A stretch of DNA of 64,000 nt, taken from contig NZ_BMJM01000012.1 in NCBI RefSeq assembly GCF_014643455.1, forward strand, positions 7,501 to 71,500, read 5' to 3'. The stretch is from Sandarakinorhabdus glacialis. GTDB taxonomy: Bacteria; Pseudomonadota; Alphaproteobacteria; Sphingomonadales; Sphingomonadaceae. A program made the position numbers and the translations under genes. Under the pieces are notes generated by a model. That model did not search any database, was not told the DNA's origin, and worked only from the letters and a program-made list of their open reading frames with translations. The first letter of the stretch is position 1, and the number at the start of each line of letters is the position of its first letter. Shown here piece by piece: positions 28,934 through 38,302 of the stretch.

Positions 28934-29593
28934 ATGATGTCGGATCAAGCCCTTGCCGGTTCCGCAGTCGCGGCGGACAAGATTGGCCGGTCGCCGCAGG
29001 TGCAGCCGCCGCTGCCGTTTGGCGATACCGCGCTGGAACCGGTGATTTCGGCAGAAACCTTTGGTTTTCATTACGGTAAGCACCACAAGGGCTATTTCGA
29101 TATGCTCGCCAAGCTGGTCGCCGAGACGCCGATGGCCGAGCAGACGCTCGAGGAAATCATCGTTGCGACGGACGGCGACAAGGCCAAAAAGAAGATCTTC
29201 AACAACGCGGCGCAGTGCTGGAATCACAATTTTTACTGGAACAGTCTGAGTCCCGAAAAGCAGGAGCCGACGGGGGCGCTGGCGGAGGCGCTGGTGCGTG
29301 ACTTTGGCGGCGTTGCCGAGGCCTGTCAGGCACTTATCGATGCCAGTGTCAACCAGTTCGGCACCGGCTGGGGCTGGCTGGTGGTGGAGAATGGCAAGGT
29401 CAAGGCGGTCAGTACCGAGGATGCCGAGGTGCCTTTCACCAAGGGCCAGGTGCCGCTGCTGACGGTCGATGTATGGGAGCATGCCTATTATCTCGACTTT
29501 CAGAATCGCCGCCCGGATCACGTGAAGGCCGTCGTCGAGGGCCATTTGAACTGGGAATTCGCTGCGATGAACTTCGCTGCGGCGCAGGGGTAA
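28934..29593 (+). CDS. sodB: Iron superoxide dismutase
   Basis: A 219-residue Fe/Mn-family superoxide dismutase. Metal ligands are the His in [10 protein letters not shown], the His in NHNFYWNSL, and Asp and His in [11 protein letters not shown]. The [12 protein letters not shown] segment with its Gln is typical of the iron type. It has an N-terminal extension of about 20 residues ([21 protein letters not shown]) that is longer than usual but not a signal peptide. GGAGAG precedes the double ATG. It removes superoxide in the cytoplasm. Confidence 0.95.
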   Translation: MMSDQALAGSAVAADKIGRSPQVQPPLPFGDTALEPVISAETFGFHYGKHHKGYFDMLAKLVAETPMAEQTLEEIIVATDGDKAKKKIFNNAAQCWNHNFYWNSLSPEKQEPTGALAEALVRDFGGVAEACQALIDASVNQFGTGWGWLVVENGKVKAVSTEDAEVPFTKGQVPLLTVDVWEHAYYLDFQNRRPDHVKAVVEGHLNWEFAAMNFAAAQG

Positions 29594-29802
29594 AAGCTGG
29601 GGATTTTGGGGCTGCCGCGCGCCTGTCGGCGGTTGTTTCCGGGATTGTCAGGAGCATGTCCCGGGGTGGTTTGCACCTCGGGACCGGATTTTGCGGGTAT
29701 GTGCAGGGAAGGCTGTAGGGAAAGTCACACTGGTATCAGCGTCAGGTGATGTGCCAATCGCCCGCGTGTTAGCGTCGGGTCATGGTATTTCGGGGAAGCG
29801 AC

Positions 29803-31404
29803 ATGGCACAGGCAAATCGATCGTTCGACGTGGTCATCGTCGGTGCGGGGTTCGCCGGCATGTACATGCTCCACAAATTGCGCGGGCAGGGAATGACGGC
29901 GATCGTCTTCGAGGCCGGTGGCGGTGTCGGCGGGACCTGGTTCTGGAATCGCTATCCGGGCGCGCGCGTCGATATTCGCAGTCTCGAATATTCCTTCTCG
30001 TTTTCGGAGGAGCTCGAGAACGAGTGGAAGTGGAGCGAGCATTATGCGCCGCAGCCCGAACTGCTGCGCTATGCCGAGCATGTCGCCGATCGGTTCGACT
30101 TGAAGCGCGATATCGTTTTCAACACCCGGGTTGAAGCGGCGGTTTTCGACGAGGCGAGCAATCGCTGGTCGGTAACGACCGATGGCGGCGACACCGTTTC
30201 GGCGCAGCATGTGGTGATGGCGACGGGCAGCTTGTCGGTGCCGACCAATGTCGATTTTGCCGGGATCGAGGATTTCGGCGGCACGATCTACCGGACGTCG
30301 CAGTGGCCGCATGAAGGCGTCGATTTCAGTGGGCAGCGGGTCGGCGTCATCGGCACCGGGTCGTCGGCGATCCAGTCGATTCCGCTGATTGCCGAGCAGG
30401 CGGCGAAGATGACGGTTTTCCAGCGGACGCCGAACTATAGCGTGCCGGCGCACAACGGCCCGATTGCCGAGGACGTCTATGCCGACTGGACGGCGCGGCG
30501 GGCGGAATATCGCCTGGCGATGAAATCGACGGCGGGCGGGTTCTTCAACGATCCTTCGGAACAGCTGACATTGGAAGCGGCACCCGAGCATCATGCGACC
30601 GAGTTCGAGCGGCGCTGGCAGATCGGCGGGTTCCATATACTGGGGGCCTATGCCGATCTCGGCATCGATTCCGAGGCCAACAAGGTGGCGGCGGCGTTTG
30701 CGGCGGAGAAGATCCGGTCGATCGTCAAGGATCCTGCGGTGGCGGATATCCTGACGCCCAAGGATTATCCCTGGGGGACCAAGCGGCTGTGCGTCGACAG
30801 CAATTATTATGCGACCTTCAACCGCGACAATGTCGAACTGGTCGACATCAAGGCGGCGCCGATCGAACGCATTACCGCCGGCGGGGTGAAGACGCGCGAT
30901 GCTGAATATTCGTTCGATGCGATCGTGCTGGCGACGGGGTTCGATGCGATGACCGGGGCGCTGGACCGGATCGCGATTACCGGGCGGGGCGGAGTGCGGA
31001 TGAAGGATCGCTGGGCGGAGGGGCCGCGGACATATCTGGGGCTGATGGTGTCGGGGTTTCCGAATTTGTTTACGGTTACGGGGCCGGGGAGTCCTTCGGT
31101 GCTGACCAATATGGTGACGTCGATCGAGCAGCATGTGGAGTGGATTGCCGATTGCCTGCTTTGGTTGCGCGGGCGGGGGGCGGCGACGATCGAGGCGACT
31201 CTGGAGGCCGAGAATGGCTGGGTCGACCAGGTAAACGAGATTGCGGCGGGGACTTTGTTTCCGCAGGCGAACAGCTGGTACATGGGGGCGAATGTGCCGG
31301 GGAAACCGCGGCAGTTCCTGCCGTTTGCGGGCGGGTTCGGGGTTTATCGGGAGATTTGCGAGGAGGTTGTCGAGCGGGGGTATGAGGGGTTTGCGGTTGG
31401 GTGA
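29803..31404 (+). CDS. Baeyer-Villiger-type flavin monooxygenase
   Basis: A 533-residue class B flavin monooxygenase. The FAD motif VVIVGAGFAGMYMLHKL is N-terminal, followed by GGGVGGTWFWNRYPGARVDIRSLEYSFSF. The NADPH-binding motif GVIGTGSSAIQSIP lies near residue 183, and the C-terminal half has LATGFDAMTGAL and TVTGPGSPSVLTNMV. The Baeyer-Villiger fingerprint FxGxxxHxxxWP reads FGGTIYRTSQWP here, so the usual His is Arg164 (codon CGG). ATG 29803 has GGGGAAG upstream. Relatives oxidise ketones or phenylacetone-like substrates; the substrate is unknown, and the altered motif may change activity. Confidence 0.92.
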   Translation: MAQANRSFDVVIVGAGFAGMYMLHKLRGQGMTAIVFEAGGGVGGTWFWNRYPGARVDIRSLEYSFSFSEELENEWKWSEHYAPQPELLRYAEHVADRFDLKRDIVFNTRVEAAVFDEASNRWSVTTDGGDTVSAQHVVMATGSLSVPTNVDFAGIEDFGGTIYRTSQWPHEGVDFSGQRVGVIGTGSSAIQSIPLIAEQAAKMTVFQRTPNYSVPAHNGPIAEDVYADWTARRAEYRLAMKSTAGGFFNDPSEQLTLEAAPEHHATEFERRWQIGGFHILGAYADLGIDSEANKVAAAFAAEKIRSIVKDPAVADILTPKDYPWGTKRLCVDSNYYATFNRDNVELVDIKAAPIERITAGGVKTRDAEYSFDAIVLATGFDAMTGALDRIAITGRGGVRMKDRWAEGPRTYLGLMVSGFPNLFTVTGPGSPSVLTNMVTSIEQHVEWIADCLLWLRGRGAATIEATLEAENGWVDQVNEIAAGTLFPQANSWYMGANVPGKPRQFLPFAGGFGVYREICEEVVERGYEGFAVG

Positions 31405-31430
31405 GGGGAGCTGGTTTATCCGGGTCGGGC

Positions 31431-31463
31431 AGGAGATGGCCCCGGCCTTCGCCGGGGTGACGA
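31431..31463. repeat. Intergenic repeat family C, copy 1
   Basis: ATGGCCCCGGCCTTCGCCGGGGTGACGAA, a hairpin with arms CCCCGG/CCGGGG. Related copies occur at 44031 and twice at 50719-50794. Confidence 0.8.
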
Positions 31464-31484
31464 ATTAAAAAAAGGGGTGCGCGG

Positions 31485-31630
31485 CTTGTTTTCCTCCCCC
31501 TTGAGGGGGGAGGCGACTCGCGCTGCTTGGCGCGGCGGGTGGGGGTGTCGCCCTGCGCCGACGGGGGACCACCCCCACCCGGGCGAAGACGCGTCTCTCG
31601 CCTCCCCCCTTGAGGGGGAGGACAAGAGGT
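31485..31630. repeat. Intergenic repeat family A, two inverted copies
   Basis: Two family A units face each other: TCCCCCTTGAGGGGGGAGGCG with GGCGGGTGGGGGTG on the left, and CACCCCCACCCGGGCG with CGCGTCTCTCGCCTCCCCCCTTGAGGGGGAG on the right. The result is a large imperfect inverted repeat between two convergent genes, able to form a long cruciform or a bidirectional terminator. Confidence 0.85.
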
Positions 31631-33030
31631 CAGAGGGGCGCGTCCATGAGCGCGTCGCCGCCGAGGGCGCGGTAGAGGGTAACGCCGTTGCTGGCGGCGA
31701 CGAGCCTTGTGTTCACCTGGGTGCGTTGCGCCGTGTAGAGCGAGCGCTGGGCGTCGAGGCTGGCGAGGAAGGTGTCGATGCCGCCGCGGTAGCGGGCTTC
31801 GGTGAGGCGGTAGGTGTCGGCGGCGGCTGCCGTCTGGCGGTCGACGGCGGCGAGTTGCGCGGCGATGGTGCCCCGTCTCGCGAGGCCGTCGGCGACGTCG
31901 CGAAAGCCCGACTGGATGGCGCGTTCATAGCTGGCCAGCGCGGCGTCGCGCTGGGCTTCGCTGAGCTCGACGCCGGCGCGGCCGGCGCCGGCGCGGAAGA
32001 TCGGATAATTGATGGCGGGGCCGACCGACCAGGTGAAGGCGTTGCCGGTGAACAGCGACGTCAGGGTGTTGCTGGCAAAACCGACCAGGCCGGTCAGCGA
32101 GATCGTCGGGAACAACGCCGCGCGGGCAGCGCCGATCTCGGCGTTGGCGGCGCGTAGCTCGTATTCGGCCTGGACGATATCGGGGCGGCGCAGCAGCACC
32201 CGCGAGTCGAGCCCGGCGGGGAGTGCGGCGACGGTGGGGCCGGCGACGTCGATCGAATCGGCCAGCAATGCCGGGTCGACTACGGTGCCGACGAGCAGGC
32301 GCAGGGCGTTGATGTCTTGTGCAATCGCGGTGGTCTGGGCGGCGACATCGGCTTCGGCCTGGCCGAGGATCTGCTGGGCCTGCGCGAGATCGGTACGCGG
32401 GGCGATGCCGCCCTTGAGGCGAGCTGCGGTGAGGTCGACGCTGCGCCGGGCGCTGGCGACGGTGTTTTGGGCGACCTGCAACAGGCTGCGGTCGGCGGCG
32501 CAGGACAGCCAGGCGTCGGCGATATCGGCGACAAGGGTCAGGCGGACGGCTCGGGCGGCGGCCTCGGTACCGAAATAGCGGTTCTGGGCGGCGTCGGAGA
32601 GCGAGCGCAGGCGGCCGAACAGGTCGATTTCGAAGCCGCTGATGCCGACGTCGGCGGACAGCGAACTGCCGTTGCCGGTGACGACATTGCCGGTGTTCGA
32701 CCCTGCCGAGCGCCGGCTGTAGTCGGCGCCGACGTTGACGACGGGGAAGATGCTGGCGCGCTGGACGCGGTACTGGGCGCGGGCTGCGGCGATGTTGGCG
32801 GCGGCGATGCGCAGGTCGCGGTTGTTGGCGAGCGCGGTCTCGATCAGCCTTTGCAGGCGCTGGTCGCGGAACACGTCGCGGTACGTGACGCTGGGCAGCG
32901 ATGCCTCGGACTGGCGCAGATAGGCGTCGCCGACCGGCCATGACGCCGGCACCGGCGGCGTCGTGCGGGCATAGTCGGGGGCCATCGAGCAGGCCGAAAG
33001 CGCCAGCATCAGGGGGAGCGCCCGCTTCAT
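31630..33030 (-). CDS. Outer-membrane efflux lipoprotein, NodT/OprM type
   Basis: A 466-residue TolC-like outer-membrane channel of an RND tripartite pump. The signal peptide ends in the lipobox LALSACSMAPDY, and the mature protein begins with the typical YxRTxPPVPASWP segment. Two repeated halves of helical hairpins follow, with LFGRLRSLSDAAQNRYFG, LRRPDIVQAEYELRAANAEIGAARAALFPTISLTGLVG and a closing ALGG. The ATG overlaps the RND permease stop by four bases (ATGA). It is the last gene of the efflux operon. Confidence 0.95.
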   Translation of the reverse strand: MKRALPLMLALSACSMAPDYARTTPPVPASWPVGDAYLRQSEASLPSVTYRDVFRDQRLQRLIETALANNRDLRIAAANIAAARAQYRVQRASIFPVVNVGADYSRRSAGSNTGNVVTGNGSSLSADVGISGFEIDLFGRLRSLSDAAQNRYFGTEAAARAVRLTLVADIADAWLSCAADRSLLQVAQNTVASARRSVDLTAARLKGGIAPRTDLAQAQQILGQAEADVAAQTTAIAQDINALRLLVGTVVDPALLADSIDVAGPTVAALPAGLDSRVLLRRPDIVQAEYELRAANAEIGAARAALFPTISLTGLVGFASNTLTSLFTGNAFTWSVGPAINYPIFRAGAGRAGVELSEAQRDAALASYERAIQSGFRDVADGLARRGTIAAQLAAVDRQTAAAADTYRLTEARYRGGIDTFLASLDAQRSLYTAQRTQVNTRLVAASNGVTLYRALGGDALMDAPL

Positions 33031-36000
33031 TCGGCGGCTCCCGGCACCGGGCTGGGCGGCGCATAGGGCGGGTGCGGGCGGAAGGCGTCGCGCGCGGTGC
33101 GGCGGACGATGACGAAGAACAACGGAATGTAGAAGATGGCGAGGATGGTCGCGGTCAGCATGCCGCCGATGACCGCGGTGCCGATGGCGATGCGGCTGTT
33201 GGCGCCGGCGCCGGTCGACAGCGCCAGCGGCAATACCCCGAAGATAAAGGCGAGGCTGGTCATCAGGATCGGGCGCAAACGCAACCGGGACGCCTCGAGC
33301 GCGGCATCGATGACGCGCTTGCCGTGCTTCTCCGCGCGTTCGGCGAACTCGATGACGAGGATGGCGTTCTTGGCGGCGAGCCCCATCGTCGTCAGCAGCC
33401 CGATCTGGAGATAGACGTCGTTTTCGAGCCCGCGCAGGGTGACGGCAAAGACCGCGCCGACGAGGCCGAGCGGGATGACCAGCAGCACGGCGATCGGGAT
33501 CGTCCAGCTTTCGTACAGCGCCGCGAGGCAGAGGAAGACGACGAGTAGCGACAGGCCGTAGAGCAGCGGCGCCTGGCCCGACGACAGGCGTTCCTGAAAA
33601 GATAGCCCGGACCAGGCGACGCTGGTGCCGGGAATTTCACGCGCCAGCGCTTCGATACGGTCCATTGCATCTCCCGAACTGACTCCGGAAGCAGCCTGGC
33701 CCTGAATTTCGAAAGAGGGGATGCCCTGAAAGCGCGATAGCGTCGTCGGCGCCTGCGACCAGCTGGTGCGGGCAAAGGCGCTGAACGGGGCCATCTGGCC
33801 ATTGTTGCCGCGCACGAACCATTGGGACAGATTGTCAGGATCGGAGCGGAACTGGGCATCGCCCTGCACGAACACGCGTTTCACCCGGCCGCGGTCGATG
33901 AAATCATTGACGTAGCGGCCGCCCCACGCCGTCGCCAGCGTGTTGTTGACGTCGGTCTGCGTCAACCCGAGTGCCGAGAGCTTCTGCTGGTCGATGTCGA
34001 CCTGCAACGTGGCGATATCGGGCAGTTCGCTGAGGCGGACGGAGGCCAGCTCGGAATCGGCGTTGGCGGCGGCAAGCAGGCGATCGCGGGCAGCAGCGAA
34101 ATCTGCGCGCGTCATGCCGCTGCGGTTCTGCAACTGCATGGTGAAGCCGTTGGATTGCCCCAGGCCGCGGATGGCGGGCGGCACCAGGGCAAACACCTGG
34201 GCATCGCGGAAATTGGCGAACGCGGCGGTGGCGCGGGCAACGATGGCGTCGGCGCTGTTTTCCGGACCCTCGCGCTGGTCCCACGGCGCGAAGTTGAGAA
34301 AGCCCTGGCCGGTATTCTGGCCGCTGGCACCGCCGCCGCCGCCGCCCGCGACAGTGAAGACGACGCTGGTGTTGGCCTTTTCCTCGTTCATGAAATACTT
34401 CTCGACTGCAAGCTGGACCGGGATGGTGCGGCCCTGGGTTGCCCCGGCGGGCAGGCGGAACTGCAATTGTGCGGCGCCCTGGTCCTCGGTCGGCAGGAAG
34501 CTGGTCGGCAAGCGGACGAACAACAGCACCAACAGCGCGACGACGGCGGCATAAATGACGAGGTAGAACCATTTTCGGTCGATGATCCGCGACACGGCGC
34601 CGACATAGCGGTCGGTGGACCTGGTGAACCATTTGTTGAAGCCGTCGCCGGCGCGATCGAGCCCGCCGCTGATGCGCGGGAAGTGGCGATGCGCCCAACC
34701 GTCATAGGCGTCGCCGGGCTTGTGCTGCTTGAGCAGGGTGGCGGTCAGCGCCGGGCTGAGGATGAGGGCGACGAGGGCCGACAGGATCATCGCGGAGACG
34801 ATGGTCAGCGAGAACTGCCGGTAGATAACGCCAGTCGAGCCGCCGAAGAACGCCATCGGCAGAAACACCGCCGACAGCACGATGGCGATGGCGACGAGCG
34901 CGACCTGAATTTCCTCCATCGACTGGATGGTGGCTTCGCGCGGCGTCATTTCGGGGTTTTCCTCCAGCAGCCGCTGGACGTTTTCGACGACGACGATGGC
35001 GTCGTCGACGAGCAGCCCGATAGCGAGGACGAGGCCGAACAGGGTGAGGGTGTTGATCGAGAACCCGGCGAAATAGAAGATCGCGAAGGTGCCGAGCAGG
35101 ACGACGGGAACGGCGATGGTCGGGATCAGCGTCGCGCGCCAGTTCTGGAGGAACACGAACATCACGATGATGACGAGGACGATGGCCTCGATCAGGGTCT
35201 TGACGACTTCCTCGACCGACAGCTTGATGAAAGCGGTTGTATCATTGGCGTAGGAGTATTTGAGGCCGGCGGGAAAACCGGGCGCCGCGGCCTCGACGGC
35301 GGCCTTGACAAGTTCGGCGGTCTTGAGGGCATCCGCGCCGGGCGACAGCGAGATCGACAGGCCGGCGCCGGAATGGCCGTTGATGCGACTGCTCGAGCTG
35401 TAGTTTTCGGCACCCAGTTCGACGCGGGCGACATCCTGGAGCCGGACGGCGGCGCCACTGGGTTCGGTCTTGAGGATGATGGCGCGGAACTGCTCGGCAG
35501 TTTGCAGGCGGGCCTGTGCCGTGACGGTGGCGTTGAGCATCTGTTCGGCAGGCTGTGGCTGGCCGCCGATTTCGCCGGCTGCAACCTCGGTGTTCTGGTT
35601 CTGGATCGCGGTGACGACATCACCCGGCATCAGCCCGAAACTGGTGAGGCGATCGGGATTGAGCCAGATCCGCATGGCATAGGGCGATCCGAAGACGTTG
35701 ACTTCGCCGACGCCTTCGATGCGGGCCAGCGTGTCCTGCAGACTGGTGGTGAGGAAATCGGAGATGTCGCTTCGGTCGCGCCGGTCGGTTTCATCGTAAA
35801 CGCCGACGATCATCAGGAAGTCGGGGTTCGACTTGCTGACGCGCAGGCCCTGTTGCTGGACCTGTGCGGGCAGGCGGGGCAGGGCTTGCTGGACCTGGTT
35901 CTGGACCTGGACCTGGGCGATGTCGGGGTCGGTGCCCTTGGCGAAGGTTGCCGAGATCGACACCGAGCCGCGCGATGATGACGACGAGCTGAAATAGAGC

Positions 36001-36224
36001 AGGCCGTCGATCCCGGTGAGCTGCTGCTCGATGACCTGGGTGACGCTGTTCTGGATGGTTTCGGCCGACGCGCCGGGATAGGTGGCGCGGATATTGACCT
36101 GCGGCGGCGCGACGTCGGGATATTGGGCGACCGGCAGCGACAGGATCGCGCCGACGCCGGCCAGCATGACGATGATGGCAAGCACCCAGGCGAAGATCGG
36201 CCGGTCGATGAAGAGGCGCGACAT
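33027..36224 (-). CDS. RND efflux permease, HAE1 (AcrB-like) family
   Basis: A 1065-residue inner-membrane proton-driven transporter, close to AcrB/MexB in length. The N-terminus is MSRLFIDRPIFAWVLAIIVMLAG. Proton-relay Asp residues lie in LAIGLLVDDAIVVVENVQR. Large periplasmic loops alternate with twelve predicted membrane helices, and the conserved C-terminal GLAAKNAILVIEFA is present. It probably exports hydrophobic or amphiphilic toxic compounds. The start overlaps the adaptor stop by one base, and the stop overlaps the outer-membrane gene, so the whole pump is translationally coupled. Confidence 0.97.
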   Translation of the reverse strand: MSRLFIDRPIFAWVLAIIVMLAGVGAILSLPVAQYPDVAPPQVNIRATYPGASAETIQNSVTQVIEQQLTGIDGLLYFSSSSSSRGSVSISATFAKGTDPDIAQVQVQNQVQQALPRLPAQVQQQGLRVSKSNPDFLMIVGVYDETDRRDRSDISDFLTTSLQDTLARIEGVGEVNVFGSPYAMRIWLNPDRLTSFGLMPGDVVTAIQNQNTEVAAGEIGGQPQPAEQMLNATVTAQARLQTAEQFRAIILKTEPSGAAVRLQDVARVELGAENYSSSSRINGHSGAGLSISLSPGADALKTAELVKAAVEAAAPGFPAGLKYSYANDTTAFIKLSVEEVVKTLIEAIVLVIIVMFVFLQNWRATLIPTIAVPVVLLGTFAIFYFAGFSINTLTLFGLVLAIGLLVDDAIVVVENVQRLLEENPEMTPREATIQSMEEIQVALVAIAIVLSAVFLPMAFFGGSTGVIYRQFSLTIVSAMILSALVALILSPALTATLLKQHKPGDAYDGWAHRHFPRISGGLDRAGDGFNKWFTRSTDRYVGAVSRIIDRKWFYLVIYAAVVALLVLLFVRLPTSFLPTEDQGAAQLQFRLPAGATQGRTIPVQLAVEKYFMNEEKANTSVVFTVAGGGGGGASGQNTGQGFLNFAPWDQREGPENSADAIVARATAAFANFRDAQVFALVPPAIRGLGQSNGFTMQLQNRSGMTRADFAAARDRLLAAANADSELASVRLSELPDIATLQVDIDQQKLSALGLTQTDVNNTLATAWGGRYVNDFIDRGRVKRVFVQGDAQFRSDPDNLSQWFVRGNNGQMAPFSAFARTSWSQAPTTLSRFQGIPSFEIQGQAASGVSSGDAMDRIEALAREIPGTSVAWSGLSFQERLSSGQAPLLYGLSLLVVFLCLAALYESWTIPIAVLLVIPLGLVGAVFAVTLRGLENDVYLQIGLLTTMGLAAKNAILVIEFAERAEKHGKRVIDAALEASRLRLRPILMTSLAFIFGVLPLALSTGAGANSRIAIGTAVIGGMLTATILAIFYIPLFFVIVRRTARDAFRPHPPYAPPSPVPGAAE

Positions 36225-37468
36225 CAGCGCGCCTTTGCTGGAGGTTTCGCGGGCGGGACCAGCTTTTGCGGCGTGTCGTAGGGGACGGGGCGGACGACGG
36301 CGCCGGGTTTCACATTGGCGGTGCCCTGGACGATGATGCGGTCGCCGGGCTCGAGGCCTTGCGTGACGACCCAGTCGGACCCTTGCGTGCGGGCGGCGGT
36401 GACGGTGCGCTGGACGGCCTTGTCGCCGGGTCCGACGATGAAGACGCTGGCGTCGCCCTTTGGGCCGCGGGCGAGGCCGGCCTGCGGTACGAGGATGGCG
36501 CCGTTATCGATGCCTTGCGCAAAGCGGGCGCGGACGAACATGCCGGGCAGGAGTACCCCCTGCGGGTTGGGAAACTTGGCGCGCAGGGTGACGGTGCCGG
36601 TGGCGGCGTTGACCATGACTTCGGAGAACTGGACGTTGCCGGTCATGCCGAAATCGCTGCCGTCCTCGAGGACGAGGCGGACGCGGGCGGTTGTTGCGTT
36701 GTTGCCGCCGGAGGCGGGGGCGGGGGCGATGCCGCCGGCAGCGAGGGAGCGGCGCAGGGCGAGGAGGTCGGCACTCGATTGCTGCATGTCGACGAAAATG
36801 GGATCGAGGCGCTGGATGACTGCGAGCGGATCGACCTGGCCGGTGGTGACAAGGGCGCCGACGGTAAACAGCGAGCGGCCGATGCGGCCGGTGATCGGGG
36901 CGGGGACATCGGTGAAGGCGAGGTTGATGCGCGCGGTTTCGAGCTGGGCGCGGTTCTGGGCGACGGCGGCGTCGGCCTGGCGGGCGGTGGCCTGTGCGTC
37001 AGTGAGGTCCTGCGCGCTGACGGCTTCGATGGCGGCGAGGGGTTTCAGGCGGCCGGCGCTGATGCGCGCGGCCTCGGCGGTGGCCTGCGCGCTGGCGAGG
37101 TTGGCGCGGGCCTCGGAGACGGTGGCGGCGTAGAGGCGCGGATCGACGCGGTAGAGGGTCTGGCCGCGGCGGACGACGGCGCCTTCGGTGAAAAGGCGCT
37201 CGCGGACGATGCCGGCGACCTGGGGGCGGACTTCGGACATTTCAAAGGCGGTGACGCGGCCGGCGAGTTCGGTGACCAGCGGCACGCTGCTGCGGGCGGC
37301 GACGACGAAACCGACCTGCGGGGGACCCTTTGGACCGCGATCCGCCTTGGTCTCGCCGCCGCAACTGGTGAGGGCGACAGCAAGGAAGAGGACGGCGACG
37401 CCCTGGCGAGGCCAATCATTCGGTTTCAAGATGGTGACTCGCTCTTGCTTGCGGCGACACCGAAGCAT
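36224..37468 (-). CDS. RND periplasmic adaptor (membrane fusion protein)
   Basis: An HlyD/AcrA-type adaptor. From ATG 37468 it has 414 residues; TTG 37429 would give 401. The lipoprotein signal is GVAVLFLAVALTSCGG. Lipoyl and barrel segments are VTAFEMSEVRPQVAGIVRERLFTEGAVVRRGQTLYRVD and APITGRIGRSLFTVGALVT, with a helical hairpin rich in Ala and Gln between them. The odd point is that the frame has no stop upstream: it runs without interruption into the preceding periplasmic protein (start 38302), giving a 692-residue open frame. Whether the adaptor is made separately or as a fusion cannot be decided from sequence. Confidence 0.88.
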   Translation of the reverse strand: MLRCRRKQERVTILKPNDWPRQGVAVLFLAVALTSCGGETKADRGPKGPPQVGFVVAARSSVPLVTELAGRVTAFEMSEVRPQVAGIVRERLFTEGAVVRRGQTLYRVDPRLYAATVSEARANLASAQATAEAARISAGRLKPLAAIEAVSAQDLTDAQATARQADAAVAQNRAQLETARINLAFTDVPAPITGRIGRSLFTVGALVTTGQVDPLAVIQRLDPIFVDMQQSSADLLALRRSLAAGGIAPAPASGGNNATTARVRLVLEDGSDFGMTGNVQFSEVMVNAATGTVTLRAKFPNPQGVLLPGMFVRARFAQGIDNGAILVPQAGLARGPKGDASVFIVGPGDKAVQRTVTAARTQGSDWVVTQGLEPGDRIIVQGTANVKPGAVVRPVPYDTPQKLVPPAKPPAKAR

Positions 37469-38302
37469 CAGTTTCGGTGAACCCCGCCTGACCGGCCTGG
37501 TTGCGTTTCGCTGGTTAGAATCAATCGGCTGTATATGCCAGCCTTGCGACGTGATGCGCAGGTCGGGGCGGCGGGGGGCGAGGCGGACGGTCAGGGGCGC
37601 ACCGGAACCGGGGGTGGGCAGGCGGAGGTCGGTCGACAGGCCGATGTCGATGGATCCGGTGCTCAGGTTGCCGGCGATGCTGTTGATCGGCAGGACGGGA
37701 TCGATGCGGCGATCGGCGAAATCGCAATCGAGGCGGGTGACGAGGTTGTCGGGGCGGGTCATGCGCAGCGAATAGGGGATTCGCGTGCCGGTGGCGGGTT
37801 GCAGGATGAAGGTGGCGGTGCCGGGCGCGGTGACGGGGACGGCGGTGCGGCAATCGGCGGTGCGGTCGGCGCCGATGCCGGACAGGCGGACGCGGGCCGA
37901 GGCAGTGGCGGTCAGGTTGCCGTTGACGGTGAGGCGGCCGGTGGCGGCGGCGATGCGGGGGTTGGCGAGGCGCATGTCCATGCGGGTTTCGGTGGGAACG
38001 AGGGTGGCCGATAGCTCGCCGATGCCGCGGATGCGATCGTTGAAGACGGCGCCCTCCATGCGGGTGCCGCGGGCGGCGGCGGTGAGGCCGTTGGGGGCGA
38101 CGGCGCCCAGCCAGCGCGCGAAGACCGATTGCGACAGGTCGACATGGATGCGGCGCGAGACAGCGAAATTGCGTGCGGTGTCGCGGCGGGTGGCGGTTTC
38201 GATGCGTGCGGTGGCGCGTTCGAGGCGGGCGCGCTGGTCGGCGAGGCTGTCCTGGGCAGCGGCGGGGGCGGCGACGAGCAGGAGCATGAGGGCGCGGATC
38301 AT
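37469..38302 (-). CDS. Exported protein of unknown function, open into the RND adaptor
   Basis: The N-terminal 278 codons of a 692-codon frame. It starts with a signal peptide (MIRALMLLLVAAPAAAQ), a basic helical stretch (LADQRARLERATARIETATRR) and a beta-rich region (LSQSVFARWLGAVAPNGLTAAARG, TRMDMRLANPRIAAATGRLTVNGNL). I do not recognise the family. ATG 38302 overlaps the stop of the upstream gene (ATGA). No stop codon separates it from the adaptor; TGA and TAA occur near 37520-37530 only in other frames. The right-hand limit given here is simply the adaptor's ATG. It may be a real fusion, or a small deletion or sequencing error may have removed the stop. Confidence 0.6.

Noticed and set aside
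33822-35978. Plus-strand open frame of 718 codons
   Set aside because: Antisense to the RND permease, with no domain features; shadow.
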